Assembly (NCBI GenBank): GCA_050011095.1
Contig: JBEKJU010000015.1
Coordinates: 1 to 27,846, forward strand
Length of the DNA stretch: 27,846 nt
DNA from: JBEKJU01 sp050011095
Lineage (GTDB): Bacteria > Desulfobacterota > Syntrophorhabdia > Syntrophorhabdales > WCHB1-27
Direction: 5' to 3'
The notes beneath the pieces are model-generated. The model saw only the letters and a program-made list of their open reading frames with translations, did not search any database and was not told the DNA's origin. Of this stretch, positions 6,896 through 13,955 are shown piece by piece (within the stretch, counting starts at the first letter, position 1; the number at the start of each line of letters is the position of its first letter). The position numbers and the translations under genes are program-made.

Positions 6896-7318
6896 ATGGA
6901 CAAATACTCCACATTCGACGTGGCCCGGCTCTTTCACATCGACAGGACGAGGCTCCACGAGTGGCTCAAGGGCGGGTACGTGACGCCCTGCCGGTTAGCC
7001 CACGGCAAGGGGACAAGGACGGAATTCACGCGGGAGGACCTCTACCGGCTCCAGCTCTTTATCAGGCTTCTCCACGCCTTCAGGAACCGCACCATCGCGA
7101 AGGAGTTCTCCAACGTGGACTTCCACCATGTCGGCCCGGAAAAGGACATGATGAAATACGGCCGGTGGGAGTTCTCTTTCACCGGCGATGCGCCCCTGGG
7201 AAAAGGGGAGCTTCTCAAGGAGACGCCCTCCGTTCGCCCCCTCGGGGATGGGCAGGTCGTGGTCGTCATCGACCTCGCATCGGTGAAGGCCGACGTGGAC
7301 AGGCGCCTCGCGGAATAA
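6896..7318 (+). CDS. MerR-like HTH transcriptional regulator
   Basis: A 140-residue protein. The N-terminal 60-70 residues form a MerR-type winged helix: TFDVARLFHIDRTRLHEWL is the helix-turn-helix, and GTRTEFTREDLYRLQLF is the wing plus second HTH-like helix. The C-terminal half (GRWEFSFTGDAPLG... and QVVVVIDLASVKADVD) is not a recognised effector domain and has no Cys cluster, so the signal is unknown. The ATG at 6896 is preferred because the HTH begins here and longer starts would lie inside the promoter. There is no Shine-Dalgarno, consistent with leaderless translation. It is probably the first gene of a two-gene unit with the interrupted ORF at 7359. Confidence 0.75.
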   Translation: MDKYSTFDVARLFHIDRTRLHEWLKGGYVTPCRLAHGKGTRTEFTREDLYRLQLFIRLLHAFRNRTIAKEFSNVDFHHVGPEKDMMKYGRWEFSFTGDAPLGKGELLKETPSVRPLGDGQVVVVIDLASVKADVDRRLAE

Positions 7319-7320
7319 AT

Positions 7321-7336
7321 CCCGTGCCCCCACGGG
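7321..7336 (+). other. Short intergenic hairpin
   Basis: CCCGTG and CACGGG form a perfect 6-bp stem around CCCC, two bases after the HTH stop codon and before the AAGGAGG of the next ORF. There is no T-tract, so full termination is unlikely. It could be a processing or attenuation element. Confidence 0.35.
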
Positions 7337-7358
7337 CGCGGTTAAGGAGGGTGTGGAC

Positions 7359-8177
7359 ATGGCCAATGAATACGGTCTTTCGGAACTGTGACCCTCTATC
7401 GAGGAGGACCGGCGCAAGCGGATGAGAGAGGCGCAGGCACAGGGGAACATGCTGCCCCTGGTGATGCGCTACGGAGAGACACCGGCCGATAACCTGTCGC
7501 CGGTCAATAGGCGGCTCGCCCGTCCGGGCGGCCCCGCCCCCCTTTCCATGGCATCTTACGGCAACCGGAACGCCCTTGCCGGTCCCCTCGGCGACCTCCA
7601 AACCTCAACCCTGCCGGAAAGGCCGTTCCCCCGGCAACGAGACCCCCAACCCCCCTACGGTGATGAGGGCGGCTATTGGGTAATCGACCCGGAGACCGGC
7701 GCTCGCCATTGGGTAAAACTACCGAAAATGGAACTGTACATAGACCCGGACCACAGCCGGGGGTTTGGCCTCTCGGGAAGGGACGTGGACCCCTATTTCG
7801 GCGATCCGGACGGCATGCGGCGCGTCGGACACGGGAAGATGGCGACCCTCGTCCCTCTCGTGCATGACGCCGTGAAAAGCGGTGGTAATGAAACATTGCA
7901 GTATCTTCTCATGCTCGCGAGGAACGACCCCCACATGTCCTCCGTTATGCCGGATGACCTCGCCATGGAGGCGACCGGTCCGGGGGAGATGACGGTGAGC
8001 GGGGCCTTTGGCAGGGACCACCTGTGGAACCTCTCCAAAACGGCGGAAAGCCCCGAGCTGCTCCGGCAGATGGCCGATGCGCAACCAGGCCGCTACACCT
8101 ACACGCTCAAGGACGACAGGGTCACAGGGTTCGAGCCTGCCGCCCCCCCATGGTCCGGCCGCGCTAGTAATACGTGA
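7359..8177 (+). pseudogene. Hypothetical protein ORF interrupted by an in-frame TGA at codon 11
   Basis: AAGGAGG with ideal spacing precedes the ATG at 7359, but the frame reads MANEYGLSEL and then TGA (7389-7391). It continues in the same frame as PSIEEDRRKRMREAQAQG for another 260 codons to TGA 8175-8177. The next ATG (7422) has GAGGAGG about 15 nt upstream, too far for normal initiation. The downstream product is Pro/Gly-rich at the N-terminus and has globular-looking segments (YWVIDPETGARHWVKLP, GNETLQYLLMLARNDPHM). No family is recognised. Options are a nonsense mutation, reinitiation at 7422, a sequencing error or recoding. The 3' end overlaps the convergent histidine phosphatase gene by 14 bp. 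It follows the HTH gene closely. Confidence 0.5.
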
Positions 8178-8769
8178 AGTTGAGGAGGTCCGTCACGATG
8201 AGTCCGTCCCTGTGAATATTCATGATACTGATGCCGCCGTATCCTTGCGCTATCCTGAAGATGTTCGTGAGCGTGATGTCGAGGAGGGCGAAGATCATGA
8301 TTCTCAGGATGCCCGCGTGGGCGACGACGGCTATGTTCTGCCCCTTATGACCGTCCACGATCCCCCAGAGCGCGTCCATGCCCCTCTTCTGCACGCTCTG
8401 AAACGATTCCCCCCCCGGCGGTACGTAGTGCACGGGGTCCGCGAGCCAGGCCGTCATCTCCTCGGGGTAGCGCTCCCTGATCTCACTGAAGCTTAAGCCC
8501 TCCCAATCGCCGAAGCCTATCTCCTCGAAGGCGGCCAGGGCCTCGATATCGAGCCCCTGCGCCTCGGCGATGATCCTCCCTGTGTCCATTGCCCTGGAGA
8601 GGCTCGACGTGTAGACCCTGTCCAGCCTGAACGCCGCAAGAAAGGCCGCCGCCCGGCGCATCCGGGCAATGCCGGTCTCCGACAAGGGGATGTCGATCTT
8701 TCCCTTGTAGACCTTTTTCGTGTCTTCATCGACCGTCTCGCCATGTCGTATGAGAAATAGTCTCGTCAT
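8164..8769 (-). CDS. Histidine phosphatase family protein (phosphoglycerate mutase-like)
   Basis: A 201-residue single-domain protein. LFLIRHGET places the phospho-accepting His at residue 9. Other family features are YKGKIDIPLSETG, YTSSLSRAMDTG, the general-acid region GFGDWEGLSF, and VVAHAGILR with the second catalytic His at about 151. Length and the GKIDIPLS segment resemble the CobC/GpmB group, so alpha-ribazole phosphatase (cobalamin tail assembly) is one possibility. With no cobalamin genes nearby the substrate stays open. The protein is cytoplasmic, with no signal peptide. An upstream GGAG is about 10 nt from the ATG. It is convergent with the interrupted ORF, with a 14-bp 3' overlap. 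Confidence 0.88.
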   Translation of the reverse strand: MTRLFLIRHGETVDEDTKKVYKGKIDIPLSETGIARMRRAAAFLAAFRLDRVYTSSLSRAMDTGRIIAEAQGLDIEALAAFEEIGFGDWEGLSFSEIRERYPEEMTAWLADPVHYVPPGGESFQSVQKRGMDALWGIVDGHKGQNIAVVAHAGILRIMIFALLDITLTNIFRIAQGYGGISIMNIHRDGLIVTDLLNFTYY

Positions 8770-8833
8770 CTTTCGCCAATCTCCCCGGGCCGGGCGGATT
8801 CACTTATCAACCGTCGCATAATTGTCTGTACTC

Positions 8834-8930
8834 CGTCATTCCGGCCGGGGCACCCTCTGGGTCGCCCGGAATCCAGGGCCTTTCTGGATGTCGCGACCCG
8901 CAAGCGCACTGCGTGCGGTCCGGCATGACG
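8834..8930. repeat. REP/MITE-like palindromic intergenic element
   Basis: The element starts CGTCATTCCGGCC and ends GGTCCGGCATGACG, which are imperfect inverted copies. Inside are ATCCAG (8871-8876) and CTGGAT (8884-8889), forming a 6-bp hairpin, and a GCGCACTGCGTGC near-palindrome. The CGTCATTCCGG...GGAATCCAG pattern is characteristic of dispersed palindromic repeats common in proteobacterial genomes. It fills the gap between the histidine phosphatase start and the RsbW-like gene end. Copy number cannot be seen in one window. Confidence 0.55.
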
Positions 8931-8981
8931 ACACTATTACGAGACGGTTAATAACGGCCGGTCCGCGCACGCGGGTCTTTC

Positions 8982-9452
8982 TCACCGCTTCCGGCGAAGC
9001 TCACCGGAAACGAAAAAGCTGAGCGTATTTTCCTGCTCCACCCGCTTGTATTCGATGTTGTCGATCAGCTTCTTTATGAGCCGCGCCGTCGCCTTCTCCT
9101 TTTCGCTTCCCGTCGCCTCCTCGCCCGCGAACGCCACATCGGCGAGCAGGATGTTGAAGGGCTCGCCCGTATCGACGATGACGATGACGAGCTTCCCCCA
9201 CGCGTCGTGTTTGCACGTGATCCTGATCTCGCCGCTTCTCGTCCGGTATGCCCTCGTGATGATGAGCCCGAGGGCCTCCGCGAGGGCGGTCCCTATCTCC
9301 TCTATCCGCTCCGCGCCGAAGCCCTCCTCCCTTTCCCTGGCTGCCACGAATTCCATGAGTTCGGCCAGCGACGACGCCTCACCCGGCCGGATGATCTCAC
9401 CGATGACGGTCGATGTTTCGGCCCCTTCGACGTTGTTCCCGTCTCCTGTCAT
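8982..9452 (-). CDS. RsbW-like ATP-binding protein (anti-sigma-type HATPase)
   Basis: A 156-residue protein from the ATG at 9452, chosen for the strong AAGGAGGAGG just upstream; the frame stays open further but reads through low-complexity intergenic DNA. The middle matches the HATPase_c_2/RsbW pattern: a helix with EIGTALAEALGLIITRAY where the N-box lies, IRITCKHDAWGKLVIVIVDTGEPFNIL (beta-strand plus G1-like DTG), and a C-terminal RLIKKLIDNIEYKRVEQENTL like the RsbW end. The usual N-box Asn that binds Mg-ATP is not visible (EALGLII rather than EAVxNAI), so ATPase or kinase activity may be weakened. No sigma factor, anti-anti-sigma or PP2C gene is adjacent. It may regulate a distant partner. 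Confidence 0.68.
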   Translation of the reverse strand: MTGDGNNVEGAETSTVIGEIIRPGEASSLAELMEFVAAREREEGFGAERIEEIGTALAEALGLIITRAYRTRSGEIRITCKHDAWGKLVIVIVDTGEPFNILLADVAFAGEEATGSEKEKATARLIKKLIDNIEYKRVEQENTLSFFVSGELRRKR

Positions 9453-9595
9453 GTCCTCCTCCTTGTCCCTATCCTTATCGTCCCCGGTCACCCCCGTCGC
9501 AAAGGGAAGGATCGGTGGCGAAAAAATGCCGACCCCGTTACTTACCATGAATCGAAGGACAAGAACAAGGGGCAAGTCAGAGAAACAGTGGCAAG

Positions 9596-9696
9596 TGAGA
9601 GAAGCAGTGAAAAGTGGAAAGTGGAAAGTAAAGGCAAGAGAAGCCTTTTCCCTGGTTTGTTGCCTTTTCACTTTTCCCTTGCCACTGCTTCTCTCA
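9596..9696. repeat. Imperfect inverted repeat with AAAGTGG-type short repeats
   Basis: TGAGAGAAGCAGTG (9596-9609) and CACTGCTTCTCTCA (9683-9696) are perfect 14-bp inverted copies. GAAAAGTG/CACTTTTC and AAGGCAA/TTGCCTT pairs lie between them, so the whole segment can fold into a gapped hairpin. The left arm also carries tandem GTGGAAA units. It lies between the divergent RsbW-like and acetyl-CoA synthetase genes, and its right arm overlaps the latter's promoter. Confidence 0.6.
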
Positions 9697-9707
9697 GTGG
9701 CTATTTT
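9679..9707 (+). promoter_or_regulatory. Promoter for the acyl-CoA synthetase operon
   Basis: TTGCCA (9679-9684, 5 of 6) and TATTTT (9702-9707, 4 of 6) are 17 bp apart. The start point would be at about 9714, essentially at the ATG at 9713, so translation would be leaderless or the true start lies elsewhere. The right arm of the 14-bp inverted repeat covers the spacer. Confidence 0.4.
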
Positions 9708-9712
9708 ATGGC

Positions 9713-11842
9713 ATGGAGCAGGGAGATACGAATCATGGGTTGTCGCGAAACCTCGACTGTCTCTTCGCCCCTGCCTCTGTCGCCGTGATCGGCGCGACGG
9801 ACGCCGGGGACAAACCGGGCTACGCCATCCTCCACAACATCATCGCAAGCGGGTTCAAGGGCACGATCTATCCCGTCAACCCCGGCAGGGACAGGCTCCT
9901 GGGACTGCCCTGCTACAAGGACATCGGCGCCCTGCCCGAGCAGGTCGACCTCGTCGTGATCGCCATCCCCGCCCGGGCCGTCCCCGGCGTCCTCGACGAG
10001 TGCGGCAAGCGCGGGGCGCGCGCGGCGATCATCATATCGGCGGGCTTCCGCGAAACAGGCCCCGAGGGTCTCCAGGCGGAGCGGGCCATCGCTGGGATCG
10101 CCGCCCGGCACGGCATGGCCGTCCTCGGCCCCAACTGTCTCGGCGTCATCGACACGTTCACGCCCATCAACGCGACCTTCGCGACCGGCATGCCGCCGGC
10201 CGGGGATATGGCCTTCATGTCCCAGTCCGGGGCCCTCGGCACCTCGATCCTCGACATCGCCGTGGCCGAGGATATCGGTTTTGCCTCCTTCGTGAGCCTC
10301 GGCAACAAGGCGGATCTCACGGAGATCGATTTCCTCACCGCCTGGGCCGAACCGCCGCGCGTGCGGGTGGTCCTCGCCTATCTGGAAGGCATCACCGATG
10401 GAACACGCTTCATCGAGGTGGCCAGGCACTTCACGAAGCGAAAGCCCCTCGTCGCGATAAAGGCGGGCGTGACGGCGGGCGGCTCCAGGGCCGTGAGCAG
10501 CCACACGGGCTCCATGGCCGGAAGCGAGCGGGCCTATGAGGCGGCCTTCACGCAGGCGGGCGTGGTCCGGGCCGCCTCCATTGGCCAGCTCTTCGATTTC
10601 GGCGTGGCCCTGGCCCGTCAGCCCCTGCCCGCAAACGACGCGGTGGCCATCGTCACGAACGCGGGCGGCCCCGGCATCATGGCGACCGATGCGATCGAGC
10701 GCGCGGGCCTGCGGCTCGTCTCGTTCGACCGGAAGACCATCGACGCCTTGCGCGCCGCCCTTCCTCCGGCCGCGAGCGTCCTCAACCCCGTCGATCTCCT
10801 CGGCGACGCGCCGACCGACCGGTACAGGTCCGCCCTGGACATCGTCCTTGCCGACCCGAACGTGGGCGCCCTGATCGTCATCCTCACCCCGCAGTTCTCG
10901 ACGAAGATCGACGAGGTCGCCCAGGTTGTGGCCGACGCGGCCGGCCACGCGCCCATCCCCATGCTCGCCTGCTTCATGGGGGAGGCGTCCATCCACAAGG
11001 CGGTGCGGATCCTCAGCGACCACGGCGTGCCCAACTATATCGCCCCCGAGCGGGCGGTGGGCGCCATCTCCGTCATGGTGAAACAGCGCCTCTGGCAGGC
11101 CGAGCCCCTGCCGGAGTTCGAACATTTCGACGCGGACCGCGCGGCCGTGGCGGACCTCTTCGAAAAGGTGCGCGCCGAGCGCCGGACGACGATAGGCGAT
11201 GCCGAGGCGAGGGCCGTCATGGAGGCCTACGGCATCCGTGTGCCGAAATCGAAGTTGTGCGACAGCGCCGACGAGGCGGTGCGGTTCGCGGAGGAGATCG
11301 GCTTCCCCGTGGTGATGAAGATCGCCTCGCCCGATATCCTGCACAAGACGGACATCGGCGGGGTCAAGCTCGATATACGGACGAGGGCCGACGTGCGCGA
11401 CGCCTTTGACCTCCTCATCTACCGCGCCTCCCGCTACATGCCGGACGCCGACATCTGGGGCTGCCAGGTCCAGGAGCAGATCGAGGGCGGCACCGAGGTG
11501 ATACTGGGCATGAACCGGGACCTCCAGTTCGGTCCCCTCGTGATGCTCGGTCTCGGCGGTATCTACGTGGAGGTGCTGAAGGACGTGGTCTTTCGCATCG
11601 CCCCGTTCTGCCGCCGGGAGGCGACGGAGATGATGCAGGAGCTTCGCTCGTACAAGCTCCTGCAGGGCGTGCGCGGCAGGCCCCCATCGGACGTCCCGGC
11701 CCTCGCGGACGCCTTGCTCAGGGTGTCGCAACTGGTCACCGAATTTCCGGTGATCCTGGAGATGGATATCAACCCCCTCGTCGTATTCGAGGAGGGAAGG
11801 GGCGTCATGGGCATCGACATGAGGCTCGTCCTCGCATCCTAG
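9713..11842 (+). CDS. ADP-forming acetate/acyl-CoA synthetase (fused alpha-beta ACD)
   Basis: A 709-residue protein with the full NDP-forming acyl-CoA synthetase layout. An N-terminal CoA-binding Rossmann domain (SVAVIGATDAGDKPGY, residues about 22-37) comes first. Two succinyl-CoA-synthetase-like flavodoxin domains follow, with MSQSGALGTS and the phosphohistidine loop SSHTGSMAGS (His 264). The C-terminal ATP-grasp domain (about 490-709) contains PVVMKIASPDILHKTDIGG, VQEQIEGGTEVILGM and EMDINPLVV. It converts acyl-CoA + ADP + Pi to acid + CoA + ATP, conserving energy in the cytoplasm of many anaerobes. Alpha and beta halves are fused, as in many bacterial and archaeal ACDs. Specificity cannot be told (acetyl, propionyl or aryl). 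No clear ribosome binding site precedes the ATG. It is followed after 59 bp by a BioD-like/DRTGG gene, probably in the same operon. Confidence 0.92.
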   Translation: MEQGDTNHGLSRNLDCLFAPASVAVIGATDAGDKPGYAILHNIIASGFKGTIYPVNPGRDRLLGLPCYKDIGALPEQVDLVVIAIPARAVPGVLDECGKRGARAAIIISAGFRETGPEGLQAERAIAGIAARHGMAVLGPNCLGVIDTFTPINATFATGMPPAGDMAFMSQSGALGTSILDIAVAEDIGFASFVSLGNKADLTEIDFLTAWAEPPRVRVVLAYLEGITDGTRFIEVARHFTKRKPLVAIKAGVTAGGSRAVSSHTGSMAGSERAYEAAFTQAGVVRAASIGQLFDFGVALARQPLPANDAVAIVTNAGGPGIMATDAIERAGLRLVSFDRKTIDALRAALPPAASVLNPVDLLGDAPTDRYRSALDIVLADPNVGALIVILTPQFSTKIDEVAQVVADAAGHAPIPMLACFMGEASIHKAVRILSDHGVPNYIAPERAVGAISVMVKQRLWQAEPLPEFEHFDADRAAVADLFEKVRAERRTTIGDAEARAVMEAYGIRVPKSKLCDSADEAVRFAEEIGFPVVMKIASPDILHKTDIGGVKLDIRTRADVRDAFDLLIYRASRYMPDADIWGCQVQEQIEGGTEVILGMNRDLQFGPLVMLGLGGIYVEVLKDVVFRIAPFCRREATEMMQELRSYKLLQGVRGRPPSDVPALADALLRVSQLVTEFPVILEMDINPLVVFEEGRGVMGIDMRLVLAS

Positions 11843-11901
11843 CGGATGCGTCCGTTGCCTCACGAAATGAATTGCCCGCGAGAGGAAGAAGGGAGGGGAC
11901 A

Positions 11902-13005
11902 ATGGCCATAGCGATCTACGTCACGTCGACTGACCGGTTCTCGGGCAAGACCGCCCTCTGCACGGGGCTTTTGCGAAGGCTAAGGGCAGCGGGCCACGCC
12001 GCGGGGTACATGAAGCCCGTCAGCACGACGCCCCGCGCGGACGGCGGCAGGCTCGTGGACGAGGACGTCCTCTTCGTGCGGTCGGTCATGGGCCTGTCAG
12101 ACCCCATCGAATCCATGGCCCCCATCCTGCTTGCGCCCGACGCGGTCAAGGCCGTGCTGGACGGCGGGGATACGCGTCCCTTCGAGGACCTGGCAATCGA
12201 GGCATACCGGACCATAGCCACGGGCAAGGACGCGGTCGTCATCGAAGGCGGCGGCAGCCTTCGCGAAGGCCGGATCATCAACCTGCCCCCGGAGAGGCTC
12301 ATCAGGCTTTTCGGCGCCCGCGCGCTCGTCGTCGTTCCCTACGTTGAAACCCGCCAGGTCGTGGACGACCTCCTCATCACGGCCCTGCTCCTCGGGAACT
12401 CACTTGCCGGCGCGATCATCAACAGCGTCTTCCCGCACCGCCTGAGCTATGCCGAGGAAAAGGTCAGGCCTTACCTTGCGTCCCGCGGCGTGCCTGTCCT
12501 CGCGACCCTGCCCAAGGACAAGCTCCTCCTCTCCGTGAGCGTCGGCGAGCTTCTCGAAGGCCTGGCAGGTGAGATCCTCTGCTGCGAGGACGCCCTCGGC
12601 GAGCTTGTGGAAAACGTGATGGTCGGCGCCATGGCCGTGGAGAACGCCCTCTCCTATTTCCGCCGCTCCCCGCACAAGGCGGTCATCACGGGGGGCGACA
12701 GGGTCGATATCCAGCTCGCCGCGTTGGAGACGTCGACGCGCTGTCTCATCCTCACGGGCAACCTCTATCCCAACCCGCTCATCATCGCCCTGGCCTCGGA
12801 AAGGCGCGTCCCCCTCATTGTCACCCGGCACGACACGCTCAGCGCCATCCAGGCCATCGAGAATTTCTTCGGCAAGACCCGCTTCCACCAGGAGAAGAAG
12901 GTGGCGTACTTCGAGCGCCTGCTGGAAGCGCGGATGGACTTCGACGCCCTCTCCCGCGCCCTGGGCATCGCTGCCACGGCCCCGACGGGGGGAGGGGCGT
13001 GCTAG
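11902..13005 (+). CDS. BioD-like AAA_26 / DRTGG-domain protein (phosphotransacetylase N-terminal-like)
   Basis: A 367-residue protein from the ATG at 11902 with GGAGGGGAC directly upstream. The N-terminal half is a dethiobiotin-synthetase-like P-loop domain (VTSTDRFSGKTALCTGLL, GYMKPVSTTP, then VIEGGGSLREG). The C-terminal half (about 210-330) is a DRTGG-type domain with VMVGAMAVENALSYF, VITGGDRVDIQLAAL, LILTGNLYPNP and VPLIVTRHDTLSAIQAI. This pair forms the N-terminus of long phosphotransacetylases, but the catalytic PTA domain is absent. Stand-alone versions often sit next to ADP-forming acyl-CoA synthetases, as here, suggesting a regulatory or sensing role in acyl-CoA/acetate metabolism. 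That role is inference. Confidence 0.85.
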   Translation: MAIAIYVTSTDRFSGKTALCTGLLRRLRAAGHAAGYMKPVSTTPRADGGRLVDEDVLFVRSVMGLSDPIESMAPILLAPDAVKAVLDGGDTRPFEDLAIEAYRTIATGKDAVVIEGGGSLREGRIINLPPERLIRLFGARALVVVPYVETRQVVDDLLITALLLGNSLAGAIINSVFPHRLSYAEEKVRPYLASRGVPVLATLPKDKLLLSVSVGELLEGLAGEILCCEDALGELVENVMVGAMAVENALSYFRRSPHKAVITGGDRVDIQLAALETSTRCLILTGNLYPNPLIIALASERRVPLIVTRHDTLSAIQAIENFFGKTRFHQEKKVAYFERLLEARMDFDALSRALGIAATAPTGGGAC

Positions 13006-13125
13006 GCGCACAAAACGTTGAGCGACCTGCCCATGGCTCTCCTGGCACATGCAGCAATGGAAAGCAGGAGCGCGCCACGCAGGTTTTTTGGAAACAGGTG
13101 CATCCATCGTCGGCTTCGTGAGGCG

Positions 13126-13154
13126 TTGCTTTCGGAGGTGGGGCGACGTACATT
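13126..13154 (+). promoter_or_regulatory. Promoter upstream of the SYLF gene
   Basis: TTGCTT (13126-13131) and TACATT (13149-13154) are 17 bp apart, and TATATA just downstream offers an alternative -10. Transcription would start about 25 nt before the ATG at 13188, which has GGAGGAGG in front of it. Confidence 0.4.
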
Positions 13155-13187
13155 AAAACTATATATACCATACCAGGAGGAGGAAAT

Positions 13188-13754
13188 ATGAAGATGCGTT
13201 CTGGAACGATAATGTGCGTTGGCCTTTCGGCTTTCCTGCTCGTTTCGGCGGTGCTATTACCACACATGGCCCAGGCGGCAACCAAAACGGAGATCAACGC
13301 CAGCGTGGATGTCGCCCTTGAGAGGTTCGCGACAGGCGTAAAGGGTGGCGAGGCTTTCCTTAAGGCCGCAAAAGGTGTGCTTGTCATCCCGAGGATCAAG
13401 CAGGCCGGCTTCGTCGTCGGGGGCAAGTACGGCAATGGCGCTCTCAGGATCGGTGGAAGGAGCATCGGCTACTACAACCTTGCCGCGGGCTCGGTGGGGT
13501 TCCAGGTCGGCGCCCAGGAATTCAATGTTCTCCTCTGCTTCATGGACCAGAACGCTCTCAGGAAGTTCAGGACAAGCACGGGTTGGCAGGTGGGTGTCGA
13601 CGGTCAGGTCACCCTCGTCAACATAGGAGCAGGCGGTTCGGTGGATACCACCAAGCTCAAGGAACCCATTGTCGGCTTTGTGTTCGGCCAGAAAGGACTC
13701 ATGGCCGGGGTATCGCTGGAAGGATTGAAGTTTACCAGGACTAATCCAAAATAG
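13188..13754 (+). CDS. Secreted SYLF/YSC84-family lipid-binding protein
   Basis: A 188-residue protein. GGAGGAGGAAAT precedes the ATG at 13188. Residues 1-30 are a classical signal peptide (KMR start, hydrophobic core, AQA before ATKTE), so the product goes to the periplasm or outside. The mature part is a SYLF (Ysc84) domain: FLKAAKGVLVIPRIKQAGFVVGG, GALRIGG, SIGYYNLAAGSVGFQVGAQ, and GVDGQVTLVNIGAGGSVDTT near the end. In eukaryotes this fold binds phosphoinositides. Bacterial secreted members are widespread and poorly defined. Length is normal and the gene is complete. It appears monocistronic. Confidence 0.88.
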   Translation: MKMRSGTIMCVGLSAFLLVSAVLLPHMAQAATKTEINASVDVALERFATGVKGGEAFLKAAKGVLVIPRIKQAGFVVGGKYGNGALRIGGRSIGYYNLAAGSVGFQVGAQEFNVLLCFMDQNALRKFRTSTGWQVGVDGQVTLVNIGAGGSVDTTKLKEPIVGFVFGQKGLMAGVSLEGLKFTRTNPK

Positions 13755-13850
13755 GTCATCGTTACTCGACTGGCTCGTACCAGGTTGCTTAGGGCTCGGA
13801 AGGAAATAAATGAGTCGGATGGCGAAGGATTTTTGGCCGATCGGCGAGGC

Positions 13851-13891
13851 GCGGAAAAGCCAAATGTACTGGATGTACATGACCTTTTCGC
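13851..13891. repeat. Stable hairpin in the convergent intergenic region
   Basis: GCGGAAAAG (13851-13859) faces CTTTTCGC (13884-13891), and inside it ATGTAC (13864-13869) faces GTACAT (13875-13880) across TGGAT. A two-step stem results. It lies between the convergent SYLF and Gly/His-rich genes and could end or process transcripts from either side. The surrounding 13790-13950 may be a dispersed repeat, since it encodes nothing recognisable. Confidence 0.45.
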
Positions 13892-13955
13892 AGCGAAGCG
13901 GGCGGACAAAAAGACGAGCCAGATGGCCCATTTATTTTCTGACGAGCCCTTACCC

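Noticed and set aside
7389..7391. TGA as a selenocysteine codon
   Set aside because: No bacterial SECIS-like stem with a suitable apical loop follows within the usual distance, and no selenoprotein family matches the sequence.
9453..9671. N-terminal extension of the RsbW-like protein
   Set aside because: It reads through the inverted repeat and low-complexity AAAGTGG DNA, and the strong ribosome binding site is at 9452.
9701..11902. 733-codon open frame on the minus strand opposite the acyl-CoA synthetase
   Set aside because: It is the mirror of a GC-rich coding gene: His/Arg/Asp-rich, no domain, and fully covered by a clearly recognisable plus-strand enzyme.
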